From NCBI GenBank assembly GCA_019321725.1, contig CM033107.1, forward strand, positions 17,537,445 through 17,601,444: 64,000 nt of DNA, written 5' to 3'. This DNA is from Paulownia fortunei (taxonomy: Eukaryota > Streptophyta > Magnoliopsida > Lamiales > Paulowniaceae). Position 1 is the stretch's first letter; every line of letters begins with the position of its first letter. The notes below the pieces were generated by a model. It did no database searches and was not told where the DNA came from. It worked only from the letters and a program-made list of their open reading frames with translations. A program made the position numbers and the translations under genes. Shown here piece by piece: positions 1 to 12,110 of this stretch.

Positions 1-200
1 CCTCACTCAAGTACAAACGGACAAACTTATTTGGATGCTTCAAAATTATAAGATAGTGATTGGATAGACGATGGTTTTGGCAGCATATATTGATGAGTGA
101 TGAAGGAGGTAATGTCGGGCAAAGGATATTAAACTAAGTGCTTGATAGGAGGCAACCCAATAGATGAAAAAGAAGACTATGAGTGCCAATAATCACAGAT
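1..200 (+). other. Gypsy retrotransposon internal debris
   Basis: The motif ggaggcaaccc near 150 resembles the stretch downstream of pol in Tat/Athila gypsy elements; a close relative of it appears near 16940 inside the Tat-like element of this window. There is no reading frame of note. I infer a fragment of a decayed element whose ends are not visible. Confidence 0.4.
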
Positions 201-294
201 TTGATTTCTCTAACTCTCTTTCTCTTTTCTTTTTATCCATTTATTTTTTTTAACTTTTTCCTATTTTATTTTATCCTAATAAAAATTTCATGCT

Positions 295-470
295 GACAAT
301 GTGGTACGTAGTATTTTTTATCATGCAAAAGCACATGGTAGTCGCTTTTCGACAAAGAAAACTGCTGCAAAGATTTTGTAGTATGGATTTTATTGACCCA
401 CTCTTTTCAAAGACACTTACACTTTCTGCAAAAGTTATGAAAATTATCAAAAATTAGGATCCTTCCTAGT
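295..470 (+). pseudogene. Gypsy integrase fragment
   Basis: Translating this stretch gives HAKAHGSRFSTKKTAAKIL, a stop, then YGFYWPTLFKDTYTFCKS. It matches the zinc-binding N-terminal region of Ty3/gypsy integrases of the Tat/Athila lineage, where a histidine pair precedes the YWPTLF stretch and a cysteine pair follows. The in-frame stop and the lack of flanking integrase core show that it is only a fragment. It is not expected to be functional. Confidence 0.6.
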
Positions 471-1369
471 TAAGTGGCAGATAATAGTAGCTATTGAAAT
501 CGAACTTATCAATTTCCCAAATAACTGCAATCTCTGTACAAAATTTCTCTCTTTTTCTCATTTTTTTTTCTTATTCTTTTCAAAATGGATGACGTTCTTC
601 TAACTTTCAGGAAGCGATTTCCTTTTCTTCCTAAAAATGTAATTGTAAAAATTTATAAAACCAAAATTGGAAGATTAAGGATGCTTATACACAAGGGCAT
701 CCCAGGAGACATATAATGGATAATTGACGCAAAGGTAATATTGGTATGTGAGTTTTCACGTGAGTTTTCAAACTTATTTACTAGATACATGCCTAGTTTT
801 TGTAAAAGCACATATTCAAAAAAACGATGGGTGAAAAAATACAATTTTGTCATAAATGTGATCGATGGATTTGCAATATAAAGTATCATTCCTTAGGAAT
901 AATTTTTAAAAATTGAGAAGATAAAATTCAATTCATTGTGGATGGACTGAGTAAGAAGTCTTTAGATAACATTATATTAACTTTTGAGACACATTCATGT
1001 GGATTAGTTCATCGTGCAATCTTGATTTATGGAATCACTTTCAAGATGAATATGAGCGTTGTTATCTTGAAAATCTGACATTAAAAGACCATGTTTGTCA
1101 TTTTATAAGAAAGCAGGATAAGAAGCTTATCCTCGACCCATAGAGGGTGTTTAAGCCATTACCGGATGTAAAACCAAATGAAGATGTGAGCCACAGTCAC
1201 AACTATATATACATTCACATGTAGTAGTTAATTTTTTAAAACTTTATGTCCTTATTTTCAACCTTTCTAACAAAACAAAAATACATGTAATAAATGCATT
1301 CCTTGTTCACACCTCAATAAATAGCACCGTACTCACTCCATTTTTGCACAACTCATTTTCAAAAAAAAA
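471..1369. other. No gene recognised; AT-rich
   Basis: No conserved reading frame was seen. The last 100 bases before 1370 are pyrimidine-rich and end in an A-run directly before the ATG of the LOG-like copy, so part of this could be its former 5' untranslated region. The rest is unassigned. Confidence 0.4.
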
Positions 1370-2020
1370 ATGGAAGGGTCTTCCACTCGCAAGTTCAAAT
1401 GTATTTGTGTCTTTTATGGAACCAATCCAAGAAAAAATAGTGAGTTTATAGGAGCAACCAATAACTTTAGTAGAACTTTAGCAGAAAGAAACATTGATTT
1501 AGTGAATAGGGGAGGCAATCTAGAGTTAATGGAGAATGTTGCTACTTCTACTCATATACGATGAGTCAAAGTTTTAGAAGTTATCCCAAAATCTTTAACA
1601 GTACAGAATATTACAGGTATAACCATCGGAGATGAGTTACAAATGTCACATATTCAGGACAGAATACCTAACATGTTAAATAATACGATGCATTCATCAC
1701 TCTAACTTGTGGTTTGGTACACTAGAAGAATTATTCCAAGTTGTCTCTTGGGCACAACTACATATTCACCATAAACCTGTAGGTATTCTTAATGTTAATG
1801 GTTTCTTTGATGGTTTGCTATCTTTTGTAGATCATACTGTAGAAAAATATTTTACTTCACTGTTTGTGAGACGAATTCTCATTCTTCTCCAACACCTAAC
1901 CAACTGATCGATCAACTTCTAGCATATGTGTCAGAACTTGATCCAACCTTAGCTCATGTGGATTGATCCAACAAGGACAATAGTCAAAAATACAAAATGA
2001 ATTTAACTCTTAGCCTGTGA
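1370..2020 (+). pseudogene. LOG-like cytokinin phosphoribohydrolase, intron-less broken copy
   Basis: LOG enzymes release active cytokinin bases from their riboside monophosphates in the cytosol. The segment starts MEGSSTRKFKCICVFYG, continues with AERNIDLVNRGGNLELM and VIPKSLTVQNITG, then [30 protein letters not shown], and ends in a plausible natural stop at 2018-2020. The span equals about 217 codons, the usual size of the family. LOG genes normally have several introns, yet the blocks here are contiguous, which suggests a processed copy. Breaks are a TGA at 1562-1564, frame slips around 1690-1712 in the PGGxGT substrate loop (now degraded), another slip near 1880, and a late TGA near 1963. 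The family identity is clear; the retroposed origin is inferred. An A-rich run at 2228-2241 could be a remnant tail. Confidence 0.8.
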
Positions 2021-3189
2021 AATTTATCCTTAATGGTTTCAACTAATAGTATATATATTGTGTTGTTTCAGCTTTATTTTCCAACAAGTCACATTTCAGA
2101 TAATATTTTCTAAATTCTACTTTCCTATCTATTTTTTATATTGGGGACAATATATCAATTAGGTTGGGAAATGGGATAGTTGATATCATGTCTCGTGTGT
2201 TCAATGTGTGTTTTTCTATTTTTTTTAAAAAAGAAAAAAAATCTTTTTTAAACGTGTTTTCTTTTGAGTCCGTTGAAACCATGAAAAGAGTAGCAGAGTA
2301 AAGGGTAACTTTAATACTCTTGAGATGTACCCATCTTTTTTTGCATAAAATGACAAGTTTGTAAAGTTCTTGACAAAATTTTGCGAATTGTCAATTTTGT
2401 TTTGAGTCAAAGATGTTCTACCAACTTCAATGATTAAAATTAAGTATGGATAATATGGTTTGATTGATGATGAGTGTTGTTTTGGACTTTGATGTTGTTA
2501 TTTGTTTCATATATTTTTGCGATAATTATACTCAAAAAATTTTGTACAAATAGTTATGTTATTCGGTGTGGAGACAAGCATGTCAAAATAGATAGTTTTT
2601 ATGCCCTCGCTTTAATCATCACTTGGATTTTTGAAAGGTAGTGGTTGAGTGTTAGAACTTTTTCTTTTGGTTTGTCGAGTTGAACGACTGATTGAGCACC
2701 ATTACAAAAGTGATTTAGGCATTAGACTTTCTAGGACAATGGCCAAATCACTTTGTTCCCCATGTGATGTTTGTTCTAAGAGAACATTCCCCATAGTGAG
2801 CTACTTTGAGCCTGGTGGTAACCATATCTTCTTACCTGGTCTAAATATGCTATTATCCTACCATTTGTTCTAAAAATTATTTGGAGCTTAAAGAGACATT
2901 CTATTGATAAGGTGAACTTGCAAAATAAGTTTGGGTTGGACTAGAAAATAAGTGTGGGGGAGTTTCCTTTCTAAAATAAAAAATAAAAAAAAATCGCAAA
3001 ATGTTAAAAATATTATAGTTGCAACTAAAAATGGAATGTTGCAAAATCTATAAAAATGATCAAGAGGGGTTCAATTCACTAACAACAGGCCCTGGTGTTG
3101 AAATTCGTAGAGTATGAGAATTCTTCATTGATAAAATCTATGTCTCTAATCCCATGAAGTTTTTAGAACCTTTGTTGCATCTTATCCTT
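2021..3189. other. Unassigned, with a polypurine-tract-like motif
   Basis: No gene was seen. A motif ataagtgtgggggagtttcc near 2951-2970 resembles the polypurine tract placed just before the 3' LTR in Tat/Athila gypsy elements. The region is therefore probably the 3' internal part of a decayed gypsy element. Confidence 0.35.
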
Positions 3190-4158
3190 TTATTTCTTAG
3201 TCATATCACTACTCTTTAGGTTAAGTTTTCTAGTAGTAATATAAGTTTTTTAGTTGTAATAGAAATGTATCCCCTAGCTTTTCTTCTATTTTTAGTCTTT
3301 TCTACTTTCATTATATCTTTCAAAATTTCATTTGGCTGAGGTGAAAGGGTGAACCACTTAATGAAGGAAGATGAACTGTTATGAAGGTGCATAATATTCA
3401 GGTGTGTTATATTATTGTTTTAATTTTTGATTGAAACCCTCCTTGTTTTGTGGTGATTCTTGATTTATGTATCACCAATGGCACAATAAATACTTTGGTT
3501 TATTTAGCTTATTATACGGTTCTACTCCACCGATTGCTAATTTGAACATTGATTTGTTGTAAACAAAGATGTGCATAAATACTTAATCCCATAAATAAGT
3601 GTTGTCGCTAAAATCTCTCTTGTTCAATGGTGATTCTTAATTTTTATATCACCAATGCACAACAAATACTTTGATTTATTTTGCTTATTGCACGGTTCTA
3701 CTCCATCGACTGCTAATATGAAATCTTGATTTATTGTAGACAAAGGTGTGCATAAATACTTGATCTCATAAATAAGTGTAGGTGTTAAGAGATAATTTAC
3801 AAACAATAAGACAATATCATGATTACCTTAATGCCTAAGCTATTTGATAGCATCTTTGCATTAGAACCTTCATTATGTATGGATTTCAATAATGGCATTT
3901 AAAAGAGGTAAACAAAATAAATAATCATTTCTCTATCCAAAACTCAAGAGCAGATCTCTAATCCTCAATACTTTTATTATTTTGATTTCTTATTTATAGC
4001 ATAAATTATTTTTATAATATAAACCACATCAACCCATCTTTTAAGAAATATAAACTCAAAAACTTCAAATAACTTTCCTGTAGATCGACCTCAGACTCCC
4101 GAGATATTTATTACTTGACACAACCTGCACTTGGATTTGCAACCTTAAAGTTATAACA
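3190..4158 (+). repeat. Truncated LTR, same family as the solo LTR at 49129-50742
   Basis: From about 3190 onward the sequence follows the second half of the solo LTR at 49129-50742. Shared blocks include ttttctagtagtaat, the stretch around tggtgattcttgatttatg, and the end tgcacttgg-tttgcaacctta. The end reads ttataaca against gttgtagca in the other copy. The first part of the LTR, which begins TGATAAGTGC in the intact copy, is missing here. The LTR end abuts copia coding sequence directly, so it probably marks an insertion boundary. Confidence 0.65.
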
Positions 4159-5470
4159 TAAAGCATAGTTAATCTAGATAGGATAAACAAGTTAGTAAAG
4201 GATGGTCTTTTAAGATAGCTAAAAATTGGTACTCTTCCAGTTTGTAAATCTTGTCTAGAGGGTAAATAACTAAGAGATATATCACTGCAAAAGATAATAG
4301 GGCCAAAGAACTACTTGAGTTAGCACATACGGATGTTTGTGATCCACTGACCATACAAGCTATAGGTGGAAATGAATATTTCATCACATTTATTGACAAT
4401 TATTAAAGATATGGATATGATTACCTAGTGCAAAGGAAATCTTAACCTTTTGGAAAGTATAAAGAATTTTGAGTAGAGGCCGAAAGAAAGTTAGGTAAAT
4501 TTTTAAAGTCTCTTCTATCAGATCGAGGAGGTGAGTATATTGATATTGAGTTCAAGGATTATATGCTAGAGCATGGTATATTATATCAACTCTCAACATA
4601 TAGAAATTCTTTTGCAAAATGGTGTTGTTGAGGGCAGAAATCGAACTTTGTTTTGATATGGTGAGGTCCACGATGAGCTACTCTTCATTGCCAAACTCTT
4701 TTTAGGGTTATGCACTTCAAATTGTGGTATACATTTTGAATGTAGTATCATCTAAGTCTATCTAAACAAAACCCTTAGAGTTGTGGAATGTAGTAAATCT
4801 ACTTTAAGTTATTTCTGTATATGGGAATGTTTGACACATGTGCTGAAAAGAAAGAAGGGTAAGTTGTATCTATAATCAGAAGTATATCTATTTGTGGGAT
4901 ACCCTAAAGGGACAATAGGAGATTTGTTTGTAACTCTCAAGATAAGAAGATAATTATGTTGACAAATGCCAGTTATCTTGAGAATGATTATAAGACATAT
5001 TAAATCTCATAGTAAAGTTGTACTAGAAGAGTTACTTTTGAATAAGATCAACCAAGAAGAGTTATTGAGTAACAAACGTAGAGGACCACCAACTCTAATC
5101 AAAAAGGATGGAGTCTAATCCCACCTTGACGTAGTAGGAGGTCTATTAGACCACCGGCTTGCTACAAAAAGGATGGAGAGGCATAAGTTGTTATTTCTGA
5201 TAACAGTGAGGATGATTTGTTGACATACAAGCATTCCATGGAAGATTCTAATAAAAAGAAATAGGAAGAGGCTATGAACCAAGAATGGAGTCTATGCACT
5301 CAAATTTCTTTTTAGGAACTTGTCAATCTACATAAAGAGATGAGGCCCATTGTTTGTAAATGAATTTTCAAGAGGAAGAGAGACGTAGATGGAAAAGTAG
5401 AGACCTACAAAAAAAAGCTAGTGGATAAGGGTTATACTGAGAAATAAGGGCCCGATTATGTTGCATCAAA
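4159..5470 (+). pseudogene. Ty1/copia pol remnant (integrase to start of reverse transcriptase)
   Basis: Reading across several frames gives INLDRINKLVKDGLL and IGTLPVCKSCLEGK (GAG-pre-integrase), then traces of the integrase core: a TDVCDPL-like stretch, FITFIDNY, a serine-aspartate-arginine-glycine-glycine-glutamate run near 4520, and QNGVVEGRNRT near 4620. KEMRPIVCK near 5330 is the beginning of the reverse transcriptase. Many stops and small indels interrupt it, and no usable polyprotein remains. The adjacent 5471-5824 shows nothing I can name. Confidence 0.7.
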
Positions 5471-5824
5471 TCAAATGTTTCTACACTTCTTAATATACAA
5501 ATAAGTAGAGCATGATTGGATCTCCCAAATATGAATCTCTACTTGTAACTATGTTAAGTACAATTTGGTATAGCTGTAAGAGGTAGTGAGCCATGGAACA
5601 TAAGTGCACTACTATCATTAAACTTCTCATGCCAATCCCCATTATTTTGATAGTTTTGTACATGTCATGTTAGACCAAATCAATCTTGGCCCTCGGAGAA
5701 TATGCTAAAGTAGCATAATTAAATTTACATTCCATTAAATAATTCTGACTTATGAATCCTAGAGGTATAAAAATAGTAAGGGCCTTACCATAGTGAAGTA
5801 TTTATTTACTTCTCATATATGGTC
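5471..5824. other. Unassigned spacer
   Basis: AT-rich sequence between the decayed copia pol and the LTR of the next element. I see no gene, no repeat boundary and no RNA. Confidence 0.3.
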
Positions 5825-6921
5825 TATTGGTTGTATGTTGAAAGGAGATTGGATATATATCTAGAATTTTAGCTGAAGTGAGGTAAGCACAGAGCTAATC
5901 TTCTTAAGATAGATTTTATCCCTACATGATGCTATACGATCTTGGACGTCTGTCTCCCAAGATACAACACTTCTTTATAAAATTAGTACATCATTATACT
6001 AATTTTATCAGTGAACTAAAAGCTTAATTATATACTTCTCAAAAGAGTAATAAGAATACTAAAATAATAAAATTTATTTTAATATGAGGGAGAAGAGAGA
6101 AATCAATTGAATACAAATAGATTTGGTGTGGATTGGAATGAATTGGGGGTTCTATTTTGTGTGGCCCTACATGATTGGTTGTCTTTTGGTCTTGATCAAT
6201 TTGGACCATCAAATCATAACCTTTAAGATCTAACCACGATCTAGTGGTCCAGATCATATCCCTCGTGAAGGTCTACAACCCTTTACCATGCACATTTGCC
6301 AACTGGATGGTTGTGTCCACTAACTCACGCCCTGTCAGCATTAAGAAACTATCGCAACCTTTAGATCATGCCTCGTTAGCAGCCGCATCTACGAACACAT
6401 CCACTTAGCACCCATCTACACGATGTTATGCCATACAGGTGTACTTGGATGAATATGAATCTGCCATTTCACTACCAAATCGAGCCACTCCACCACGTCA
6501 TCGAGCCATAGCCGAGCCACTCTACCACAAGTCGGCTCAATTTCTAAGAAATTTAAGGCTTCTCAGCTTCTTGCAACGATGCGCACATGCTAAGTGCACA
6601 ATGCACCTTTAAAGCGCTCATGCGATCTTTGCAACATGCGTATGTGCGTGCAGATGCTGGCTTGGGTGGTACTTTGCACCACCTTTGTAGCTCTTTAAGC
6701 TAGCTAAAGCTAGCAAAAAGTCCACTAGGTCCACTACAGTGCATCTTAATAGGAGCTACATTTTTACTCCTCTCTTGATTTGAAATTCTATATATGCAAG
6801 TTAAACTTTCTTCAGTTTTCCATTATGCGATGCACACCTAAAAGAACAAACCTTTTTTAAGCTTAGAGACTCTTTTCATTCACACCAAGCTTTCAATGTG
6901 GAATACTCTTGCATTCCAACA
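5825..6921 (-). repeat. 3' LTR of the minus-strand copia element
   Basis: It matches 12111-13099 along most of its length and ends ttccaaca on the plus strand, that is TGTTGGAA at its minus-strand beginning. It lies just downstream (minus strand) of the RNase H coding remnant and a purine-rich tract, as expected for a 3' LTR. It is about 100 bases longer than its partner, so one copy has suffered indels. Confidence 0.7.
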
Positions 6922-7588
6922 ATCTCTCACATGAATGGAAGAAGTCAACATAAATCATAGAATATGATGAAGAATATTGTCTTAAAAATAGTGCAGCAAG
7001 ACAGGTAGCTTTCACTTTGAACTTTTCCTAGTAAAAGCCTATTGGACTCATTTGGCTAATGAGTGAACTCCAAGTTTTAAACTGACAGCCGTTATTATAA
7101 GCCCAATCAATAAACTCCACACACTAACTCTCATATCGAGTTTGGTTCTCTGCCATGTTCATTATTTCAGCCATGAACTCTCGTGGGTTCCACAAGTGTT
7201 TTAGAGAATTCACCTATCAAAGTTCTCGTAGAACCAATCATGTTCAGACTCACATATGTGATGTTCTATAAAGAGTATCCTACTGTACTCCACTTATACT
7301 TTTACAAGATATAGATATCATTAAAAGAAATGCTTATCCTTAATCTCTTTGTAGATAGCACTTATTGCATCCCAAAAATGGGAAGAAATTAAAATCTAAG
7401 TGCTTCCAGTCGAGTCATTCATAACTTAGTTTTCCTATTAAACCAAGTCCGTGGGATCTCCAATTGATAGGTTAGGTTTTCATTAAGATGACTCATTCAT
7501 TTTTTAGGCTTTAAACCAATTTCCTTGATGCGTAATCTATACACTCTCTTGATAACCCCTTACTAAATGGATTTGCTAGGTTATCTTT

Positions 7589-7909
7589 CTATTTCACAAA
7601 ATCAATCGATAAAGTTCCATTAGAGAGCAACTGCCTAATGGTATTATGTTTTCGATGAATATGACGTGACTTACCATTATATACAATATTTTGTGCCCTA
7701 AGGCTATCACAATGAATGCATATTGTTGGCACCGATTTTGGCCAAATTAGAACATCTTCTATGAAATGCCTTAACCATTCCACTTTTTCTCTAGCTTTAT
7801 CTAAAACTATAAACTCAGATTCTATAGTGGAATAAGCTATCCATGTTTGTTTAGAAGATTTCCATGATATAGTACCACCACCAAGAGTAAATACATATTT
7901 TTCCTTCAA
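7589..7909 (-). pseudogene. Copia RNase H fragment
   Basis: The 106-residue frame contains [24 protein letters not shown], then [20 protein letters not shown] and [11 protein letters not shown]. This is the RNase H domain that ends Ty1/copia polyproteins. The acidic residues of the STIESEF and HCDS motifs remain. It is one of the longest surviving frames of the minus-strand element and is followed by the short tail leading to the LTR. Confidence 0.8.
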
Positions 7910-7929
7910 TGACTAGAGGATATTTTTCA

Positions 7930-8560
7930 TAGTGTAATGTATACTCGGTTCTTTTCAAGTATCTAAATACTCTAAGTAATGCACTTCAATGATTATCACT
8001 TGGGTTACTAGTAAATCTACTTAGCTTACTTACAGCGTAAGCTATGCCCGACCTTGTACAATTTATTAAGTATATTAGGCTTCTAATAATTTGAGAATAT
8101 TCTAATTGTTGTTTCTATTTTCAGTATTCTTGTGAAGAATAATATGTGGTTGAAATTGATTATTTATTTCTTTAATACCATGAGACTTAAATCTATTAAC
8201 CATTTTATCACAAAATATGATTGAGATAATGATATCACATATGTTATCTAGAGATCTTCATTCCTAAGATCACATCAGCTCCACCCATATCTTTCATGTC
8301 AAAGTTATTGGTGAGCATTTTATTTTTCTTATTGATGACTTTCATATTAGTTCATAATATGAGCATGTCATCTACATAAAGACATATAAGTATATGTGTT
8401 TCTCCAAATTTCTTAGAGTAGATACATTTATCACACTCATTTATGGTGAACCCATTTCTTATCATGACACTGTCAAACTTTTTGTGTCATTGTTTATGTA
8501 TAAGGGCTAAACCTACTAACTTTCTTAAAGAAGTTTAGTTAACATAACCTAGTCTACTTT
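7930..8560 (-). pseudogene. Copia reverse transcriptase fragment with YVDDM motif
   Basis: On the minus strand this reads FDSVMIRNGFTINECDKCIY, then LICLYVDDMLIL, a stop, and FDMKDMGGADVILGM. YVDDM is the catalytic core of copia reverse transcriptases. The N-terminal half of the domain and the integrase that should precede it are absent. The remains lie between the protease block and the RNase H frame. Confidence 0.75.
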
Positions 8561-8577
8561 GCTATAAAAACAAAAAC

Positions 8578-9035
8578 TCAAGCAAGTAAACAGAAGGTAG
8601 CTTTTATTACTTTCAATAGTATAATTATAGGCATTACATTCATTTTGAATAGCCATTTAACTACATATCCTTTTTCTACAAATTGACCATTTTTGGTAAG
8701 TACAAATTTGTCGGATTCAAATACTAGTCTAAACCCACTCTTGACAAGTAGTGAACCAGAAACCAATTTTTTTCAGATATCTGGAACATGCAGTACATCA
8801 ACGAGTGTCAGCTCCTTACTTGATGTTATCTTCAATACCACTTTGCCCAATCCGACTATGTTGGAAGTTGATGAGTTGCCTATGAACAACTTTCTTCCAT
8901 TAATCATAATGTATGTGGAGAACATCTCATTGTCCAAGTAAATGTACCTGTGTCAACCCACCATTCTCTCGAGTTATCCACCAAGTTAACTTCAAACACA
9001 ACACCTGAGAACATAAGGTCCAACATGCCTACTGG
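8578..9035 (-). pseudogene. Copia protease and GAG-pre-integrase fragment
   Basis: On the minus strand, [15 protein letters not shown] is the aspartic protease site region (DTG) of copia polyproteins. It is followed after a frame change by SGSLLVKSGFRLVFESDKFVLTK and GYVVKWLFKMNV, which match the start of the GAG-pre-integrase domain. The upstream end is cut at 9035 by the solo LTR inserted at 9036-11202; the reading continues at 11208 on the other side. Confidence 0.7.
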
Positions 9036-11202
9036 TGATGAGTGGATTTTATACCCATTAATTGAGTACCATTTGCTTAACTTTTTGATTAGTTTTTGAG
9101 ATTTTTGTGAGCTTTATTATTATTTTTAATATATATTTTGTAGATTTGAAAATGAAGGAAGAATATCACTTTGCTATACTAAAATCTACACTCATCTTAT
9201 ATTTTTTCTGGAAAAAAATTTAACCCGAGAATAGTATCTACAGTGCCTAGGCACTGCAGCTACTGGAATGCAGTGCCTAGGCGTTGCCTGGCAGACAATT
9301 AAAGGCAAAATGGTTATTTTTTTCTTCTTTAGGACATCTCCCATCTGATTTTTAAGAACCCAAGAGCCTCAAATTCATATTTTTAGAGAGGGGGAGAGGG
9401 AGAGAAGTGAGAGAAGCCAAGAAAGAAAAAGAAGAGAAGAAGAAGAGGAAAGAATTCTTCCATAATTTGTGAAGAAGACATCTACAAGGGAAGAAATTCA
9501 TCCTCTTAGAATTTCCATTTTAGTTTTCTCTTTCTTTCTTTGATTATGTTTATTGTTGCGAAAATTCATAAATGTAAGTGTACGTTATCGTATACAAGTA
9601 ATAAAGTGATGAATAAATTGTCGTTCCCACGAGGATTGTTGAATTATTAAGTACCGAAATTTTGTTAACTCTAATTTTATTTGAATAATTGCATTTTTGT
9701 GTATTTGTTTATAAACTAAATTCAACTAAACTATATTAATGATAAAAGGCATTAAAAGATGAAATTCACTAACTTTAAAACCTAGAGTTATGATTTCACC
9801 ATAATTAATCCAAATTGAATAATTTATCTCATCAATCTCAATTTATTTCCCAAGTAATAGTCGAGAATCCTTAAATTATCCATTAGCCTCTCCTAAGGTC
9901 TAATAAAAATATCATCAATTGCTAACCCACTATATTCTTATGTGAATTACAACAATCAATAATTCATTAGGTTTTATGGATCTCCAACAAAACTACACAA
10001 ATCATGTAAGTATATTCCTATCTCATATACAATTTATAATTTTCTGCACATAGAATTAGACATATATTTCACCTCCTAGTCAATATGATTAGCAAATCAT
10101 TCAATTAGTGGCCAAGTAATTAAAAGCATTAAGAACAATGTAGAAAACTCAACTTGAAATAAAATCAAGAATTGAATTGATACAAATATTCAAAATATCA
10201 TAATTAGATTACATCAAAACACTAGAAAAATAAATTAGTTCATGATGGTAAAAATGAAATAAAAATTAACAACATTCATGGGTCGATTTTTTTTTTTTTT
10301 TGAAAAAAGTAATATAAATATAGATTTTATTACATGTAAGTGACATTCTTCTTTCATCTTCAAATCTGTAAAATAAATACTAAAAATGATAATAAAACTC
10401 ACAAAAATCTAAAACACTAATCAAAAAGTTAAGCAAATGGTACTTAATTAATGGATATAAAATTCACTCATCATTTATGAATATTGTCATGTTATTATTC
10501 ATTTTCACAATCATAAACTAATTTATTTTTCTAGGGTTGTGATGTAATCTAATTAAGATGTTTTGAATATTTGTATCAATCCAACTCTTGATTTATTTTT
10601 CAAGTTGAGTTTTCTATATGATTCTTAATGCTTTCAATTACTTGGCTACTAATTGAATGATTTCATAATTATATTGACCCAAGAGGTGATATATGTGTCT
10701 AATTTTATGTGTAAAAAATCATAAATTATATATAAGATAGGAATATACTTGCATAGTTTGTGTAGTCTTGTTAGAGATCCATAGAACCTAATAAATTGTT
10801 GATTGTTGTATTTCACATAAGAATAAAATGGGTTAGCAATTGATGATATTTTTATTAGACCTCGGGAGAGGCTAGTGGATAATTTAGGGATTCTTGACTA
10901 TTACTTGGAAATAAATTGAGATTGATGAGATAAATTATTCAATTCGGATTAATTATGGTGAAATCATAATCCTAGGCTTTTAAGTTTTTGAATTTCATCA
11001 TTAGTTGATTTTTATTATTAGTTAGTTTAGATAGATTTAGTTTGTAATCATAAACACTCACTTTCATTTATTCAAATAAAATTAGAGTTAACATAATTTC
11101 GGTACTTAACAATTCAATAGTCTTCGTGAGAACGATACTCTACTTATCATTTTATTACTTGTATACGATAATGTGCACTTGCGTTCACTAAATTTCGCAA
11201 CA
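9036..11202 (+). mobile_element. Solo LTR (TGATGAGTGG family) with target duplication ACTGG
   Basis: The sequence starts TGATGAGTGG, ends TTTCGCAACA, and is flanked on both sides by ACTGG (9031-9035 and 11203-11207). Without its own insertion (9554-10473 plus a 5-base duplication) it is about 1242 bases, the same size and sequence family as the LTRs at 14134-15390 and 27675-28900. No internal region or second LTR belongs to it, so it is a recombined solo LTR. It sits in the gag-protease junction of the minus-strand copia element. Confidence 0.85.
9554..10473 (-). mobile_element. Nested solo LTR of the same family, inverted, target duplication TTTAT
   Basis: The segment begins TGTTGCG and ends CACTCATCA, the reverse complement of the ends of the surrounding LTR. 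It is flanked by TTTAT at 9549-9553 and 10474-10478. The host LTR continues on both sides exactly as in the uninterrupted copy near 14665. It is about 920 bases, shorter than its relatives, so it has an internal deletion. A T-run lies near 10270-10285. Together with the host arms it forms an imperfect inverted-repeat structure. Confidence 0.85.
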
Positions 11203-11207
11203 ACTGG

Positions 11208-12100
11208 CACTATCTTCTTGTCTTTGGTTATGTCAGTCTGGTTCTTATTACCTTTCTTTAGAAGTTGGTAATCCTTCACCTTGTGGTTGGGTTTGCCACA
11301 GTTGTAGCATTTACCCTTGAACCTCTTTGCATCCTTATCCTTGGATGAGCCAAGATGCTTCATTTTCTTGCCCTTCTTGGGTTTGGAGTCCTTTACCATT
11401 TTGGTTTTAGCCTCCATCCGATTAGCATAAATCTTCTTATTCACAACCCTGTTGTCTTTCTCAATTCGAAGACGAACAGTCAAATCCTCCATTGTCATCT
11501 CTTTGGGTTTGTGTTTGAAATAGTTCTTGAAATCTTTCCATAATTGAGGCAGCTTCTCAATGAGAATAACAACTTGGAAAGATTTGCTCAGCATCATCCC
11601 TTGAGCTATTATACCATGTAGGATGATCTATATCTCTTGTACCTAGTTGATAACAGTGTTTATATCAATCATCTTGAAGTCAAGGAATTTGCCAACAATA
11701 AATTTCTTTGTGTCAACATCTTCTATCTTGTACTTCTTGTCAAGAGAATTCTACAGCTCTTTTGTTGTTTTGACTGAGTAGTACACATTGTACAATGTGT
11801 TGTCTAGCCCACTGAGAATATAGTTCCTACATAGGAAGTCATTGTGATGTCTTGCTTCAAAGGCAACTCTTTTCTAGGAATCTCCTTCTTCCTCTAGGAT
11901 GGTAGGAGCATCTTTCATCAAGAACCTCGCCAAGTTTATGGTGGTGAGATAGAACATCATCTTTTGCTGCCACTCTTAAAATTAGCTCTAGTAAATTTCT
12001 CTAATTTTCATACTTGGAAACTGGAAGCATGATGACTAGATTGGAGGTAACAACTGCTCCATTTCTTAATTCAATATCAGTAGTAGCCATCAAAAAATCT
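11208..12100 (-). pseudogene. Copia gag fragment with CCHC zinc knuckle
   Basis: The best frame, read leftward from 11597, contains KCYNCGKPNHKVKDY, a CX2CX4HX4 zinc knuckle in which the last cysteine is replaced by tyrosine. Lysine-rich sequence surrounds it. Upstream on the minus strand, 11600-12100 encodes degraded copia gag (UBN2-like) sequence through several stops and frame changes. The open frame formally extends to 11106 only because it runs into the inserted LTR; the genuine element sequence ends at 11208. Confidence 0.75.
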
Positions 12101-12110
12101 ATCTTAAGAT

